Part shown: piece after piece, positions 56,058 to 64,000 of the stretch
Layout: each line of letters starts with the position of its first letter
Position numbering within the stretch: position 1 is the stretch's first letter
Assembly: GCF_014695395.1 (NCBI RefSeq)
Contig: NZ_JACJOF010000004.1
Span: 1 to 64,000 of the forward strand
DNA from: Nodosilinea sp. FACHB-131
GTDB taxonomy: Bacteria; Cyanobacteriota; Cyanobacteriia; Phormidesmidales; Phormidesmidaceae
Length of the DNA: 64,000 bases
Direction: 5' to 3'
Translations under genes and position numbers: made by a program
Notes under the pieces: generated by a model
Databases searched by the model: none
What the model was told of the DNA's origin: nothing
The model's input: only the letters and a program-made list of their open reading frames with translations

Positions 56058-57509
56058 ATGGAGAATCCTTTCATGGCTGAGTTACCCAACGCCCCCGGGG
56101 CCCAACCTGCACCACCACCGCCTCCCAGACCTCCCCAAACGGCGGCCCAGGCCCAGGCCTCAGCTCAAGCTCGGGCCCAGGCTGCCGCTCGTGCAGCAGG
56201 TCAGGCGGCAGCCCAGGCAGCGGCAGCGGGTCACGCTCCAGCGGCCCACCAGGCCCCAGCAGCGCAGCAGCCTCCGGTGGGTCAAGCCCCGGCCGTGCAT
56301 CAGCCTCCGGCCCCAGCGGCTCAGGCTCCAGCCGCGCATCAGCCCCCAGCCCCAGCGGCTCAGGCTGCGCCTGCCCCAGGGCAAGCTCGTCACCGTCCGC
56401 CTTCGCCGCCGCCCATGCCCAAAGCGGCAGAAACCCTCAAGGTGGGCAGCGGTCTGACCCTAGAAAAAATTGTGCGCGAGGCCTTTGATAAGGGCTTCTC
56501 TGACATTCACATGGGCGTGGGAGAGGTACCGCGATTCCGCGATCGCGGTGACATTGCAACGACCGAGTACCCAGTCACCGACGAAGCCACCTTCTACGCC
56601 TGGCTCGAAGAAATCCTCAAGCCCGAAGAAATCCAAGAGTTTCGCCAAACCCTTGACTTTGACGGAGCTGCTCAGTACGACTTCACCCGCATCCGGATCA
56701 ACATCTTTGACTCCCTGCGCGGGCCGGCTATGGTGCTGCGTCTGATTCCGGTAAAAATTCTCACCCTCGACCAGCTGGGGTTCTCACCTATCTTTCGCGA
56801 TGTGTGCCACTACCACAAGGGGCTGGTGCTGGTGACGGGGCCTACGGGTTCGGGTAAGTCGACCACCATGGCGGCGATGATTGACTATGTCAACACCGAG
56901 ATGCCCAAAAACATCATCACCATTGAGGACCCGGTAGAATTTGTGCACACCAGCAGGCGATCGCTGATCAAGCAGCGGGAAGTGGGTATGCACACCCAAA
57001 AATTCGACAACGCCCTTAAAGCCTCCCTGCGGGAAGACCCCGACATCATTCTAGTCGGTGAGATGCGGGACAAAGAAACCGTCAACACCGCCCTCAAAGC
57101 GGCCCAGACCGGTCACCTTGTGATGGGCACCCTGCACACTAACAGCGCCGTTAAGACTGTAGAGCGGATTCTCAACCTCTACGAGCCGGAGCAGCAGGCT
57201 CCGGTGCGGGTTTCCCTGGCGGAGTCGCTGGTGGCGGTCATTGCCCAGGGCCTCTGCCGCACCACCGACGGCAAGCGGGCCGCCTTCCACGACATCCTCA
57301 TCAACACCGATGCGATCAAAGACTACATTTTGCGGGGGCAGCTCGACGAAGTCGAAGCGCTGATTCCCAAATGTACCTTTGACGGTATGTGCACCATGAA
57401 CCAGTCGCTCTACGCCCTCTACGAGTCGGGGCGCATCACCGAAGAGACCGCGCTGGAAATGTCGCCCAAGCAAAACGAAATGGCCCAAATGCTGCGCGGC
57501 CGTGTCTAA
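56058..57509 (+). CDS. pilT: Type IV pilus retraction ATPase PilT
   Basis: 483 residues from the ATG at 56058 (a second ATG at 56073). Residues 1-120 are an unusual Ala/Pro/Gln-rich low-complexity extension. The core has SDIHMGVGEVPRFRDRG, Walker A GPTGSGKSTT, Asp box EDPVEFVH, Walker B REDPDIILVGEMRD and His box HLVMGTLHTNSA. Terminates PKQNEMAQMLRGRV. Drives pilus retraction for phototaxis and DNA uptake. The frame runs on upstream of ATG with FCTQCGQ, which resembles a zinc ribbon but has no ATG. Confidence 0.92.
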   Translation: MENPFMAELPNAPGAQPAPPPPPRPPQTAAQAQASAQARAQAAARAAGQAAAQAAAAGHAPAAHQAPAAQQPPVGQAPAVHQPPAPAAQAPAAHQPPAPAAQAAPAPGQARHRPPSPPPMPKAAETLKVGSGLTLEKIVREAFDKGFSDIHMGVGEVPRFRDRGDIATTEYPVTDEATFYAWLEEILKPEEIQEFRQTLDFDGAAQYDFTRIRINIFDSLRGPAMVLRLIPVKILTLDQLGFSPIFRDVCHYHKGLVLVTGPTGSGKSTTMAAMIDYVNTEMPKNIITIEDPVEFVHTSRRSLIKQREVGMHTQKFDNALKASLREDPDIILVGEMRDKETVNTALKAAQTGHLVMGTLHTNSAVKTVERILNLYEPEQQAPVRVSLAESLVAVIAQGLCRTTDGKRAAFHDILINTDAIKDYILRGQLDEVEALIPKCTFDGMCTMNQSLYALYESGRITEETALEMSPKQNEMAQMLRGRV

Positions 57510-58263
57510 CGGCACTGCGGTGGGCGCAGTTGCCTCTAGCTTCAAAGGTATTGCTCTCTTTACCCCAGGGGGCGACTGCGTCTACTGCATCGACGAGCAA
57601 AAGCGAGCCCACTGGCACATCGACCTCTGTGCGGCTCTACAGACCCACCTGGAGCTGCCGGAGCCGCCCTATTTTTTGCTGCCCTGCTTTACCGCTACCG
57701 TAGATCGTTGGGTCAACTCCGCTACCCAAACCCCTGTGACCGTGGCCGAGGCTTACCCCCGTGTCCTGCGGTTTCAGCCTCTGCTCAATGCGTTGTTTGG
57801 CCTGGGGGAATTGCAGTGGCAGCCCAACTACACCAGCGCCGAAGAATGCTCAGTAGCGCTGATCGAGTCGTACCAGTCCACCTTTCCCGAACTATGGGAA
57901 TGCCACGATTTGGTGATGCGCGTCGAGCAGGCGATCGCTGTCCCCATGCCCACTACACCGCTGCTGGAAATACCGCTAGCGGTTGACCCGCTGCCCCAAG
58001 CGCACTGCTTCAAGCTGTTTGTCAGGGCTACCGACACGGCTGTCACCGAAAAAATGCTGCGGTTTTTGTACACCACGCTAGAGTCAACCCTGCCTGGTGC
58101 CTACACCCTCCAGGTGATTGACGTCACCACTCACCCTGCCGAAGCCGAGGCCGCTAATATTACGGCGACCCCGACCCTGATTCAGGTTTCTCCAGAACCC
58201 GTGCGGCGGGTCGTGGGCAGCGTACTCAGCCAGGAGCAGATGATGCAGCTGTTAGCAGGGTGA
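57502..58263 (+). CDS. KaiB-fold protein, coupled to pilT
   Basis: 253 residues, GTG start inside the pilT stop region (8-base overlap), so translationally coupled. Residues about 170-250 follow the KaiB pattern: FKLFVRATDTAVTEKMLRFLYTTLES, PGAYTLQVIDVTTHPAEAEAANITATPTLI, PEPVRRVVGSV. Residues 1-160 are a second, unassigned domain (FKGIALFTPGGDCVYCIDE). KaiB-fold (thioredoxin-like) domains bind KaiC or histidine kinases such as SasA. Coupling to PilT suggests motility or light-time control; inference. Confidence 0.83.
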   Translation: MSNGTAVGAVASSFKGIALFTPGGDCVYCIDEQKRAHWHIDLCAALQTHLELPEPPYFLLPCFTATVDRWVNSATQTPVTVAEAYPRVLRFQPLLNALFGLGELQWQPNYTSAEECSVALIESYQSTFPELWECHDLVMRVEQAIAVPMPTTPLLEIPLAVDPLPQAHCFKLFVRATDTAVTEKMLRFLYTTLESTLPGAYTLQVIDVTTHPAEAEAANITATPTLIQVSPEPVRRVVGSVLSQEQMMQLLAG

Positions 58264-58472
58264 CCGAGCGGCACAAATTGGGACTATCGACTGCGGTGTC
58301 CAACCAGCGTACGCACCTGAGGCTGTTCTGCGGACGTGTTACAGGTGCTTTGCAACGGTGGAATTTGCTAAGGTGATTGCGCAGAACAGCCTCTCAACCG
58401 ACAATGGGCAGAAAAATTCTGCGTGGGGAAAGTACTGCTTCCTGGCCCACCTATTCCTTTAGCTGGTTATCT

Positions 58473-59561
58473 ATGTCGATCAAAAACATTATTTCTCTGG
58501 GCCTGCTGCTCTTTATTCCCATCTCGATCGCAGCAGAACGGCTGGAGTGGGGTGCCCTAACCATCTTTGTGCTGTCGGCGCTGGCTATTGTGCCCCTGGC
58601 GATTTGGCTGAGCACCGCCACCGAAGAGCTGGCCGTGGTGACCGGGCCGACCATTGGAGGGTTGATCAATGCCGTTTTTGGCAACGCCACGGAGTTGATC
58701 ATTGCCCTGGTCGCCCTCAAGGCTGGTCTGATTGACATTGTCAAAGCCAGCATCACCGGCTCGATTTTGGCCAACCTGCTGTTGGTTTTGGGGCTCTCGA
58801 TGTTCTTTGGCGGGCTGCGCTACAAAGAGCAGGAGTTTAACCAAAACGTCGCGGGCATCAACGGCAGCACTATGGCTCTGGCGGTGACGGCGATCGTGCT
58901 GCCCGCCATGGTGATCAATACTTCGAATATTGTCGAGCCAACCGCGATTAGCCGCCTGTCGCTGACGGTGGCGGTGGTGATGATTGTGGTCTATGGGCTA
59001 ACGCTGCTCTTTTCTCTCAAGACCCACAGCTACCTCTACGACGTGGGCGTGAGCGACCAAGCGGGCGCTCACGGCGAGGGTGAGCACGGCGCCGAGAAGC
59101 CCAACCTGGTGCTTTGGATTGGCGTGCTGCTGGCCGCTACGATTGGCGTGGCCGTTGAGTCTGAAATTTTTGTGGGAGCGGTGGAAGAAACTGCCAACAG
59201 CCTGGGGCTGACCGACCTGTTTACCGGGGTGATTTTGCTGCCCCTGGTGGGTGGTGCGGCGGAATATGTCACCGCCGTGCGCATGGCGGTGAAGAACAAC
59301 ATGGATCTGTCGGTATCAATCGCCATGGGATCGAGCCTGCTGGTGGCGCTGCTGGTAGCCCCCATTCTGGTGCTCATCGGCTACTTTATTGGCCAGCCCA
59401 TGGACTTGAACTTTGGCCCCTTTGAGGCGATCGCGGTGGTGATCGCCGTCGCCGTCGTCAACCTGATCAGCCAGGATGGCAAGTCGAACTGGCTGGAGGG
59501 GGTGCTGCTACTTTCCACCTTTGCCATTCTCGGAGCTTCGTTCTTCTTCCACCCGGTGTAG
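58473..59561 (+). CDS. cax: Calcium/proton antiporter (CaCA family, Cax type)
   Basis: 362 residues from the ATG at 58473. About eleven transmembrane helices with the two Cax repeats: GNATELIIALVALKAG and GGAAEYVTAVRMAVKNN, each bearing the Glu that carries Ca2+. A short acidic/His loop (GAHGEGEHGAEK) separates the halves, the acidic loop of CAX proteins. Likely exports calcium across the plasma membrane. Monocistronic. Confidence 0.92.
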   Translation: MSIKNIISLGLLLFIPISIAAERLEWGALTIFVLSALAIVPLAIWLSTATEELAVVTGPTIGGLINAVFGNATELIIALVALKAGLIDIVKASITGSILANLLLVLGLSMFFGGLRYKEQEFNQNVAGINGSTMALAVTAIVLPAMVINTSNIVEPTAISRLSLTVAVVMIVVYGLTLLFSLKTHSYLYDVGVSDQAGAHGEGEHGAEKPNLVLWIGVLLAATIGVAVESEIFVGAVEETANSLGLTDLFTGVILLPLVGGAAEYVTAVRMAVKNNMDLSVSIAMGSSLLVALLVAPILVLIGYFIGQPMDLNFGPFEAIAVVIAVAVVNLISQDGKSNWLEGVLLLSTFAILGASFFFHPV

Positions 59562-59648
59562 GCACCCAAACTAAACAACGCCTGTAGGGCGGGTTAGGTA
59601 GCAAACTACAGTGATTTCCACTGCGTCCGAAAGCGATACAGCGAAGGG

Positions 59649-61094
59649 TTAGCTCAGCCAATCTACGGCGTAGCGATCGCCCCTTTCGCCCAAAAACTCC
59701 CCCAGCTGGTGCAGAGTCAATGGCCCAGGCATGGGGAACTGCCCCGGCATCTGCTTTAGATCCAGGTAGTGCTGAATGATCGAGGCATTGTCTCGCGGAA
59801 AGCGCTGTTCTTTGACGCCTAAAAATTCGCCCCGGCGGCGAGCCTGAGACAGGATTTCCGATCGCCACTGCTCAATCGGCGCAATTCCCAGGGAGTTGAT
59901 CCCGTTTGAAAACAGGGTGAGATAGATGTCGTTGTAGGGTTCAGTGGTTTGCAAATAGTCCTTGAGCAGTCCCAGGGAGGTTTTGTCGTTAAACACTGTC
60001 CAGTAGGGCACCAGACCCAGGCGCAAACACAGCCAGGGATGCAGATAAACAAACGACTCAGCTAATAGGCGATCGCTGGGAATGCCCCGATTGTCGTACC
60101 ACCAGCGATGCAGGTCGGCCACCAGCGGGCTGAGGGACTGCGGATCGTCAAACACAATCCGCTGCACCTTCAGCCCGTGCTCCTCGGCAAAGTCCATCAC
60201 ATCTTCACGCAGGGCGGGCTCAAAACCCCATTCCGCCTCGGGCCAGTCGCCATCGGAAGGGGGGCTGTGCCAATGGCTATGCTCAGACCCCTGCTGCTTG
60301 AGAAACTCGGCTACCCGAGGGCTGCCTTCAACGTACTCTTCGCGATGAATGCCGCCCTTGCCGCCTACCTGGAAGAAATGGCGATCGCTGACCTGGGTGG
60401 CCGGCCACTTGTACTGACATTCCACCAAAAACAGCGTGCCCCCCGGCATCAAGTTTTGCTGCAAAAACTGCCGATAGGCGGCCCCCAACCGCCTGCGCTT
60501 GAGCCGAAAATAGGCCACCTGTCCCACCTTCAACCGGTCCTGGTTGGGGTCGTGCATTTGGTAGGCTGCCAGGTCGGGGTTCGCCGCTAGCAACCGCTGC
60601 ACCCGGTCTTCGGCCCAGGTCAGGGCCTGCTTGGGATCATCTTTGTCGCTTGAGTGGCGGGCACAAACTAGCAAGGTTTGGGGCAGCCAGGGAATGCCCA
60701 GGGCCGCGCATAAATGAGAGACTGCTCCGTTAGAGGAGCCCACCATCATCGCCGGATACTGCCGCTGGGGGTATTGATTAACCGCCCATTGGGCCAGGGT
60801 TTCGGACCGCACTTGCTCTAAAGCCCCTGGGCTAGAGGCATCGAGCCAGCCTAACCCGGTGATGATGGCATCGTTGATTGCATTGGGCAAACTGCCGATG
60901 GCCTGAGCTAGCCCTACCGCCAACTGAGGCACCGGACCCCCAGCTGGCAAATCCTTTCCGTTGAGATAGTTGGCCGCCGACTGTAGCCCCTGGGTGGCAG
61001 AATCCATGCCGGTCACGTACTGGGGCTTAATTCCTTGGGCAGCCAGTTGCTGATTGATGGCCAGATAAGGAGAAAAAGGCACGACTGCTCTCAA
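59649..61094 (-). CDS. Uncharacterised 481-residue protein
   Basis: Not recognised. TTG start. The N-terminal half has MMVGSSNGAVSHL, which resembles a GxSxG-like nucleophile elbow, and VCARHSSDKDDPKQALTWAEDRVQRLL, with DRLKVGQVAYFRLKRRRLGAAYRQFLQQNLMPGGTLFLVECQ resembling a Rossmann-type strand-helix arrangement. The C-terminal half includes WWYDNRGIPSDRLLAESFVYLHPW and YWTVFNDKTSLGLL. No signal peptide or membrane span. Lies between the Cax and GH31 genes, on the opposite strand to both. Confidence 0.7.
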   Translation of the reverse strand: MRAVVPFSPYLAINQQLAAQGIKPQYVTGMDSATQGLQSAANYLNGKDLPAGGPVPQLAVGLAQAIGSLPNAINDAIITGLGWLDASSPGALEQVRSETLAQWAVNQYPQRQYPAMMVGSSNGAVSHLCAALGIPWLPQTLLVCARHSSDKDDPKQALTWAEDRVQRLLAANPDLAAYQMHDPNQDRLKVGQVAYFRLKRRRLGAAYRQFLQQNLMPGGTLFLVECQYKWPATQVSDRHFFQVGGKGGIHREEYVEGSPRVAEFLKQQGSEHSHWHSPPSDGDWPEAEWGFEPALREDVMDFAEEHGLKVQRIVFDDPQSLSPLVADLHRWWYDNRGIPSDRLLAESFVYLHPWLCLRLGLVPYWTVFNDKTSLGLLKDYLQTTEPYNDIYLTLFSNGINSLGIAPIEQWRSEILSQARRRGEFLGVKEQRFPRDNASIIQHYLDLKQMPGQFPMPGPLTLHQLGEFLGERGDRYAVDWLS

Positions 61095-61294
61095 AATAGG
61101 GCGAGGTGTTTGGCCCCATTAAATCCTAGCGGAAAGGTTATTCTCATCTAGCTGCGGGCAGAGGGGGAAGGGGATACAGGCCAAGAGCTAATTCTCTCTG
61201 TGGGTAGACAAATTCTTTGGGCCTTTAGGGGAAGCCGTGGCCTCAGCTTGCCCCTAGCCTGTCAGAGAGGAACCACCTGGGGGTAAGCAAAAGA

Positions 61295-63748
61295 ATGGCT
61301 GTGCTAAAACCACTCTGGCTAAGGCTGAAATTTGTGCTGCAAGCCTTGTGGTTTCTTAGGTACATGCCCTACGCGATTTGGTACTCGTGGCAGCGCGATC
61401 GCCGCGATCGCCCCTACCAAACCCCGCCAGCAACTACCCCCATGCCCGTAGGCAAAGGACTTCATGCCACCCCTACCGAGCGGGGCGCTGAGATTGAGTT
61501 TGAGCACGCCTCCCTCGAACTCGCCTTTTTAACACCAGATTTCGTTCGCGTCACCTGGCAGCCCGGTCGGCTGCCCCTGCCCTATGGCCTAGCCGACCAC
61601 CCCTGGCCTGCTGTCACCACCCAACTAGAAGAGCAGTCTCAGGGATGGGTGCTCTCTAGTTCTGAACTCACGATCAGCGTAGGTTGGGACGGCAGTTTGG
61701 CGATCGCCGACCAGACCGGCCAGATTCGCCAAGAACTCCCTCCCCAGCGTTTGGGAGAAGGGTGGCAGCAGACTACCCCCCTGCGGGACGAAGAGTGCCT
61801 CTTCGGTCTGGGGGAACGGGCGGCAACCTTTAACCTGCGGCGACCCGTAGTTTCAGAGCAGAGCGGCCCAGCCCAGACCAAAACCTACCAGTTCTGGAAC
61901 TACGACCCCGGCAACATCTACGAACCCGGCACCGACCCGATGTATATCTGCATTCCGGTGTACCTGGGTCTGCACCAGCAGGGCAGCTATCTGGTGTTTT
62001 ACGAAAACACCTTTCGGGGCGAGCTACGGTTGGGCCAGCAAGCCACCACCACCTTCGAGGCCGGTGCCCTGCGCTATTACCTGGCGATCGGTGCGCCGCC
62101 CCAGCTCATGCAGCGCTATACCCAGCTCACCGGGCGAGCACCCTTGCCGCCCCGCTGGGCCCTGGGGTATCACCAATCGCACTGGGGCTATCGCACCGAG
62201 GCCACCCTGCGCCAGGAGGTGCAAAACTTTCAGCAGCACGACCTGCCCCTCAGCGCCCTGCATGTAGATATTGACTGCCAGGTCAACCACCGCGCCTTCA
62301 CCATCGACCCCCAGCGGTTCCCCAAGTTTCGGCAGTTTACGGCGGAGTTGGCGGTCAATGGCGTGCGGCTGATCGCGATCAACAATCCCGGCATTCAGCA
62401 CAACCGCCACAGCAACCTGTTTTTAGAAGGGCAAATTCTCGATGCTTTCTGCACCTACGCCAACGGCGATCTGGTAGTTGCCCCCGTCTGGCCGGGGCGG
62501 TCGGTCTTCCCTGACTTTACCGATCCAATTGTGCGCGACTGGTGGAGCCGCCAGTTTTCCTACCTGCTTCAGGCGGGAGTAGCCGGTTTTTGGAACGATA
62601 TGAATGAACCGGCGGCCTTTGTGGCCTGGGGCGACCCCACCCTGCCCCTGGCGACTCAGCACAAGCTAGAGGGGCGCGGCGGCGACCACCGCGAAGCCCA
62701 CAATGTCTACGGCATGCTCGAAACCCGTGCCGCCTTTGAAAGCCTGCGGAGCCACCGGCCCCATATTCGTCCCTTTGTGGTGACGCGATCGGGCTGGGCT
62801 GGGCTGCAACGCTACGCTTGGACCTGGACCGGCGATATCGTCTCGACCTGGGAGGCGCTGCGTCAGACCGTAGCCACCGTTTTGGGTCTGGGGCTGTCGG
62901 GGGTGGCCTTTTGCGGCCCTGACATTGGCGGATTTTTGGGCAATCCGGGGCCTGAGCTATACCTGCGCTGGTTTCAAATGGCCACCTTCATGGTCTTTTA
63001 CCGCACCCACAGCGCCGTCAGCGTGGGGCACCGCGCCCCCTGGACCTACGGCGAACCCTGCCTCAGCATTGCGCGCCGCTTTTTGCAGCTCCGTCAGCAG
63101 CTCATGCCCTACTTCTACACTCTGGTGTGGGAGACCGCCGAATGGGGATATCCCCCTGTGCGTCCGCTGTTCTGGCTGGACCCGACAGACGAAAGCCTGT
63201 GGAACCGAGAGGATGCCTTTTGTCTGGGGGACGCGCTGCTGGTGTGTCCAGTGATGACCCAGGGAGAGCGCTGCCGCCAAGTTGCCCTCCCCCCCGGCAA
63301 TTGGTACAGCTTTTGGGATGACACGCTATGGCAGGGTGGGCAAACCGTCGAGCTACCGGCTCCGCTGGAGCAAATTCCCCTGCTGGTAAGGGGAGGCAGC
63401 ATTTTGCCCCTGGCTGAAGGTGAAGACCTGACCCTGCACCTCTACCCACCGGCCTTGGGCCCTGATGGGGAGGGGGAAAGCCAAGGTCAGCTCTACAGCG
63501 ATGCCGGAGAAGGCTACGGCGACTCGCGACTAGACCAGTGGCATCTAAGCCAGCGGGAGCAGACCTTAACCCTCACTTGGCGATCGCAGGGAGACTACGA
63601 GTTTCCCTACGAAAAGGTGAACCTACACTTGCACGGGGCGACCCTGGAGCAGGCCTGGGTGGATGGTCAAGAGATAGCGGTGGCAGGGCAAGTGCTACAC
63701 AATGCAGTCTTTAGGCAAATCAGTCTAAAGGTGCGGCAAGATGAGTGA
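61295..63748 (+). CDS. Glycoside hydrolase family 31 alpha-glucosidase
   Basis: 817 residues. N-terminal β-sandwich, then (β/α)8: GYHQSHWGYRT, LHVDIDCQVNHRAFTIDPQRFP, nucleophile Asp in GFWNDMNEPAAF, WTGDIVSTWEALRQTVATVLGLGLSGVAFCGPDIGGF with the acid/base region, and a C-terminal sandwich. Hydrolyses terminal alpha-glucosidic bonds, likely in glycogen or sucrose/oligosaccharide turnover; exact specificity unknown. No signal peptide. The WNDMNEP motif identifies GH31. Confidence 0.95.
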   Translation: MAVLKPLWLRLKFVLQALWFLRYMPYAIWYSWQRDRRDRPYQTPPATTPMPVGKGLHATPTERGAEIEFEHASLELAFLTPDFVRVTWQPGRLPLPYGLADHPWPAVTTQLEEQSQGWVLSSSELTISVGWDGSLAIADQTGQIRQELPPQRLGEGWQQTTPLRDEECLFGLGERAATFNLRRPVVSEQSGPAQTKTYQFWNYDPGNIYEPGTDPMYICIPVYLGLHQQGSYLVFYENTFRGELRLGQQATTTFEAGALRYYLAIGAPPQLMQRYTQLTGRAPLPPRWALGYHQSHWGYRTEATLRQEVQNFQQHDLPLSALHVDIDCQVNHRAFTIDPQRFPKFRQFTAELAVNGVRLIAINNPGIQHNRHSNLFLEGQILDAFCTYANGDLVVAPVWPGRSVFPDFTDPIVRDWWSRQFSYLLQAGVAGFWNDMNEPAAFVAWGDPTLPLATQHKLEGRGGDHREAHNVYGMLETRAAFESLRSHRPHIRPFVVTRSGWAGLQRYAWTWTGDIVSTWEALRQTVATVLGLGLSGVAFCGPDIGGFLGNPGPELYLRWFQMATFMVFYRTHSAVSVGHRAPWTYGEPCLSIARRFLQLRQQLMPYFYTLVWETAEWGYPPVRPLFWLDPTDESLWNREDAFCLGDALLVCPVMTQGERCRQVALPPGNWYSFWDDTLWQGGQTVELPAPLEQIPLLVRGGSILPLAEGEDLTLHLYPPALGPDGEGESQGQLYSDAGEGYGDSRLDQWHLSQREQTLTLTWRSQGDYEFPYEKVNLHLHGATLEQAWVDGQEIAVAGQVLHNAVFRQISLKVRQDE

Positions 63749-63815
63749 TTCGGTCGAGGTGGCTTGGAAAAATGGCAGGCTTTCGGGGTGATCGCTTCCC
63801 GTCAACTACCCCCGC

Positions 63816-64000
63816 TCAATTCCCCATGTATGACTCGCCCGTTAGCGACAGCAGAAACAGCAGCCCCATCCACAGCAGCAGTAGGCCATAGAAGATCAGC
63901 GCCAGGCTTTGCAGCAACAGCTTGAGCAGCACCGGGCGCTGATTTTGTCTGCGGCTCATCGCTCGCAGCAGCTCAAGGGCGGTGGCAATTACCAAGATTA
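63816..64000 (-). CDS. Partial membrane protein, C-terminal end
   Basis: On the minus strand the frame runs in from the window edge: ILVIATALELLRAMSRR, then VLLKLLLQSLALIFYGLLLLWMGLLFLL and GESYMGN before TGA (63816-63818). One clear transmembrane helix and part of another. No family recognised; the rest lies outside the window. Confidence 0.6.
   Translation of the reverse strand, partial: ILVIATALELLRAMSRRQNQRPVLLKLLLQSLALIFYGLLLLWMGLLFLLSLTGESYMGN

Overview
The window is chromosomal DNA from a cyanobacterium, most likely a filamentous Leptolyngbya/Nodosilinea-like lineage. The evidence is the very frequent HIP1 octamer GCGATCGC, a psbK gene next to tgt, a SigC-like group 2 sigma factor, a CrtL-type lycopene cyclase, a PCP_red-type mini protein, GUN4 domains, a KaiB-fold protein, a BgtA/BgtB-like amino-acid transporter with a textbook NtcA promoter, and a CIRCE-controlled groEL without groES. 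The genus is inference; no rRNA or other marker is present.

Layout. 1-9.2 kb: end of an IS1-type transposase abutting a truncated small gene, then uvrB(-), a HipA-like kinase/DUF3037 pair, a PepSY membrane protein, a cytochrome P450, a universal stress protein, an HNH protein and rpsD(-). 9.3-17.4 kb: divergent amino-acid ABC transporter genes, TfoX-like, tsaB, a two-gene signalling operon (response regulator fused to a thioredoxin-reductase-like flavoprotein lacking its cysteines, plus a cNMP-domain histidine kinase) and an SDR. 17.4-20.1 kb: an AT-richer island with DUF433/DUF5615 (nonsense-interrupted), a frameshifted DUF3368, a HEPN-like gene and one copy of a leader plus small gene. 20.1-30.4 kb: cobT-like, DUF2232 and a Crp-family regulator (one minus-strand cluster), diverging from a 2380-residue protein with a low-complexity acidic middle and an Hsp70-like end. 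30.4-33.2 kb: Uma2, the second leader/small-gene copy, and an Apea-type HEPN gene diverging from it. 33.3-41.2 kb: sigma factor, PCP_red mini protein, dps, CDF transporter, a three-gene GUN4/EACC1-like cluster, psbK. 41.3-48.1 kb: tgt, ArsR regulator, animal-type haem peroxidase, carB. 48.1-49.9 kb: AbiV, a broken DUF6883-like gene with its DUF4926-like partner, and the CIRCE element. 49.9-64 kb: groEL, corA-like, apt, PrsW, lycopene cyclase, pilT plus a KaiB-fold protein, a Ca2+/H+ antiporter, an unknown gene, a GH31 glucosidase and a partial membrane protein.

Most interesting. (1) A multicopy small gene has a roughly 220-nt leader with an identical promoter layout, a short upstream ORF and a covarying, terminator-like hairpin; in both intact copies it is transcribed away from a HEPN-type gene. 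(2) The GUN4/EACC1-like cluster may be an undescribed sensor or conflict system. (3) The RR-flavoprotein/cNMP-kinase pair has lost both redox cysteine motifs. (4) The giant protein carries 13 DLF motifs and 52-53-residue tandem repeats. (5) A KaiB-fold protein is translationally coupled to PilT. (6) An 8-bp repeat has expanded in frame inside carB.
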